Shown here: one piece after another, positions 62,697 through 64,000 of the stretch
Numbering within the stretch: the stretch's first letter is position 1
Layout of the letters: each line of letters opens with the position of its first letter
NCBI GenBank assembly: GCA_964485095.1
Contig: CAZAIB010000006.1
Coordinates: forward strand, 1 to 64,000
DNA: 64,000 bases
Origin: CAYNWT01 sp964485095
Lineage (GTDB): Bacteria > Planctomycetota > Planctomycetia > Planctomycetales > Planctomycetaceae
Reading direction: 5' to 3'
Translations under genes and position numbers: made by a program
Notes under the pieces: generated by a model
The model's database searches: none
Told to the model about the DNA's origin: nothing
What the model saw: only the letters and a program-made list of their open reading frames with translations

Positions 62697-64000
62697 TTAC
62701 GCAAGGATCTCGTCAATCACGCGTGTTTCTTCAACGCCGGTGAGTCTTTGTTCCAGCCCCTGAAACGGGAACGTGAACTTCCGATCGTCGATACCCATGC
62801 AGTGCAGAATGGTTGCGTTCAGATCGTTCAGGTGCACCGGGTTCTCGGTCACGTTGTAGCTGAAGTCGTCGGTCTCACCGAAAGTCGAACCGCGTTTGAT
62901 GCCGCCGCCGGCCATCCACATGCAGAAGTTTCGAGGGTGGTGATCGCGGCCGTATGTCTTGTTGTTAAGCGTTCCCTGCGAATACACCGTGCGCCCAAAC
63001 TCACCACCAAACACAACCAGCGTGTCATCAAGCATGCCACGCTGCTTCAGATCTTTCATGAGTGCGGCAGTCGGTTGATCGACGTCGTTGCATTGGTTTC
63101 TCAGCGCGATGGGTAGGTTGCCGTGCTGGTCCCAGCCGCGGTGCAGAATCTGAACCACACGCGTGCCGCGTTCTATCAGCCGCCGCGCCATGATGGCACT
63201 GGACGCGAACGAACCCATCTTCTGCACGTCGGGGCCGTACATCTCAAGAGTAGCTTTGGACTCGCTGCTGAGATCGGTGAGTTCCGGAACACTGGACTGC
63301 ATCCGGAACGCCATTTCGTACTGCGCGATGCGGGTGAGTGTTTCGGGGTCGCCGAGGCGTTCGTAGTTTTCTTGGTTGAGCTGATTCAATGCGTCCAGCA
63401 TGCGGCGGCGATCGCCGGGAGCCACGCCGGGCGGGTTCTTGACGTACAGAACAGGATCTCCGGTGCCCCGCAATGCAACGCCGTCGTACTTGCCGGGCAG
63501 GAACCCGCTGCTCCACATGCGCGTGAACAAGGCTTGAGCGTTACCCGACGACGGGAACCGCGGTGTGAACACAACAAACGCGGGCAGGTCGTTGCTCTCG
63601 CAGCCCAGGCCATAACTTAGCCATGAACCGAGGCTCGGTTTCCCGGACACCTCACTGCCCGTCATCACGAATGTGCAGGCCGGGTCATGGTTAATTGCTT
63701 CGGTGTTAACGGACTTGATCATCGTGATCTCATCCGCGATATCGTGCATGTGCGGCACGAGTTCGCTCATCCAAATCCCGCCGGAACCGTACTGCCTGAA
63801 CTTGAACATGCTGGGCGCGACGGGGAACCGCTTCTGTCCGCTGGTCATCGTGGTGATGCGTTGTCCGTTGCGAACGGAGTCGGGAAGTTCTTTGTCGAAG
63901 TAGTCTTTGAGCCCCGGTTTGTAGTCAAACAAATCCAACTGCGACGGCGCGCCGTTCATGTGTAGGTAGATGAGCCGTTTGGCTTTCGACGCGAAGTGCG
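62697..64000 (-). CDS. DUF1501 family protein (5' end beyond the window)
   Basis: At least 434 residues of a DUF1501 protein, an exported family expanded in planctomycetes and often paired with DUF1549/DUF1553 cytochrome genes. The frame stays open to the window edge with RLIYLHMNGAPSQLDLFDYK, the hallmark segment just after the missing N-terminus (usually a Tat signal). Other motifs: GFLPGKYDGVALRG, LIERGTRVVQILHRGWDQHG, VVFGGEFGRT and GRDHHPRNFCMWMAGGGIK, which resemble the sulphatase/alkaline phosphatase-like fold. The start codon is outside the window; an internal ATG at 63959 is not the true start. Function is not established. Confidence 0.92.
   Translation of the reverse strand, partial: HFASKAKRLIYLHMNGAPSQLDLFDYKPGLKDYFDKELPDSVRNGQRITTMTSGQKRFPVAPSMFKFRQYGSGGIWMSELVPHMHDIADEITMIKSVNTEAINHDPACTFVMTGSEVSGKPSLGSWLSYGLGCESNDLPAFVVFTPRFPSSGNAQALFTRMWSSGFLPGKYDGVALRGTGDPVLYVKNPPGVAPGDRRRMLDALNQLNQENYERLGDPETLTRIAQYEMAFRMQSSVPELTDLSSESKATLEMYGPDVQKMGSFASSAIMARRLIERGTRVVQILHRGWDQHGNLPIALRNQCNDVDQPTAALMKDLKQRGMLDDTLVVFGGEFGRTVYSQGTLNNKTYGRDHHPRNFCMWMAGGGIKRGSTFGETDDFSYNVTENPVHLNDLNATILHCMGIDDRKFTFPFQGLEQRLTGVEETRVIDEILA

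Overview
The window reads as a chromosomal segment of a planctomycete (phylum Planctomycetota; GC is moderate, probably a little above 50% by eye). The evidence is lineage-typical gene content: a secreted YTV-repeat cell-surface protein (165-2795), a DUF1501 protein (right edge), a secreted PQQ-type beta-propeller beginning QDWPQWRGPNRDG, a Tat-exported sugar isomerase/epimerase-like protein, two unusual multidomain sigma factors, and a ribosomal protein cluster with no rpmD (L30). I cannot name a genus from sequence alone.

Layout. (1) 1-9100, mostly + strand: the YTV protein, a decayed stretch (about 2886-3632), a small exported CxxCH protein, a membrane hybrid histidine kinase with TPR-like sensor and degenerate receiver, and a large exported beta-propeller-like protein. 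(2) 9137-15340, - strand: a membrane protein, rplU, an RNase E/G gene, then hpf-ptsN-ptsH-ptsI, a regulatory PTS set without any EIIB/EIIC. (3) 15552-17948: leuB, a small membrane protein and a putative metallopeptidase. (4) 18109-48810, - strand: about 30 kb of translation and transcription genes. Transcription order is tRNA-Thr, tRNA-Tyr, tRNA-Gly, tRNA-Thr, tuf, rpmG, tRNA-Trp, secE, nusG, rplKAJL, rpoBC, rpsLG, fusA, rpsJ, rplCDWB, rpsS, rplV, rpsC, rplP, rpmC, rpsQ, rplN, rplE, rpsN, rpsH, rplFR, rpsE, rplO, secY, rpmJ, rpsMK, rpoA, rplQ. Compared with the usual bacterial order, rplX, rpmD, infA, rpsD, adk and map are missing from their slots, and tuf sits with the tRNAs. Visible promoters precede the first tRNA, rpsL, rpsJ and rpmJ; terminator-like hairpins lie after tuf, rpsG and rplQ. 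(5) 48978-50642: a sigma-70 factor with extra N-terminal DNA-binding modules, divergent from a small membrane protein. (6) 51655-64000: mixed housekeeping and exported proteins: GlsB-like membrane protein, PQQ propeller, pheT (lacking the tRNA-binding insertion), panD, an ECF-like sigma factor fused to a membrane segment and an STN-like domain, an exported TIM-barrel protein, a triple-parvulin exported PPIase, a DUF1015 protein and a DUF1501 protein cut by the window end.

The most unusual items are the two composite sigma factors (48978-50642 and 56956-58797), the HPr that keeps its phospho-His but lacks the conserved Arg, L17 with a helix-hairpin-helix tail, the two 8 x 84-bp repeat blocks of the YTV gene, and a dispersed 29-bp REP-like hairpin repeat (three copies) that shows a compensatory base-pair change and lies between convergent genes. 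No CRISPR array, insertion sequence, rRNA gene or prophage was seen.
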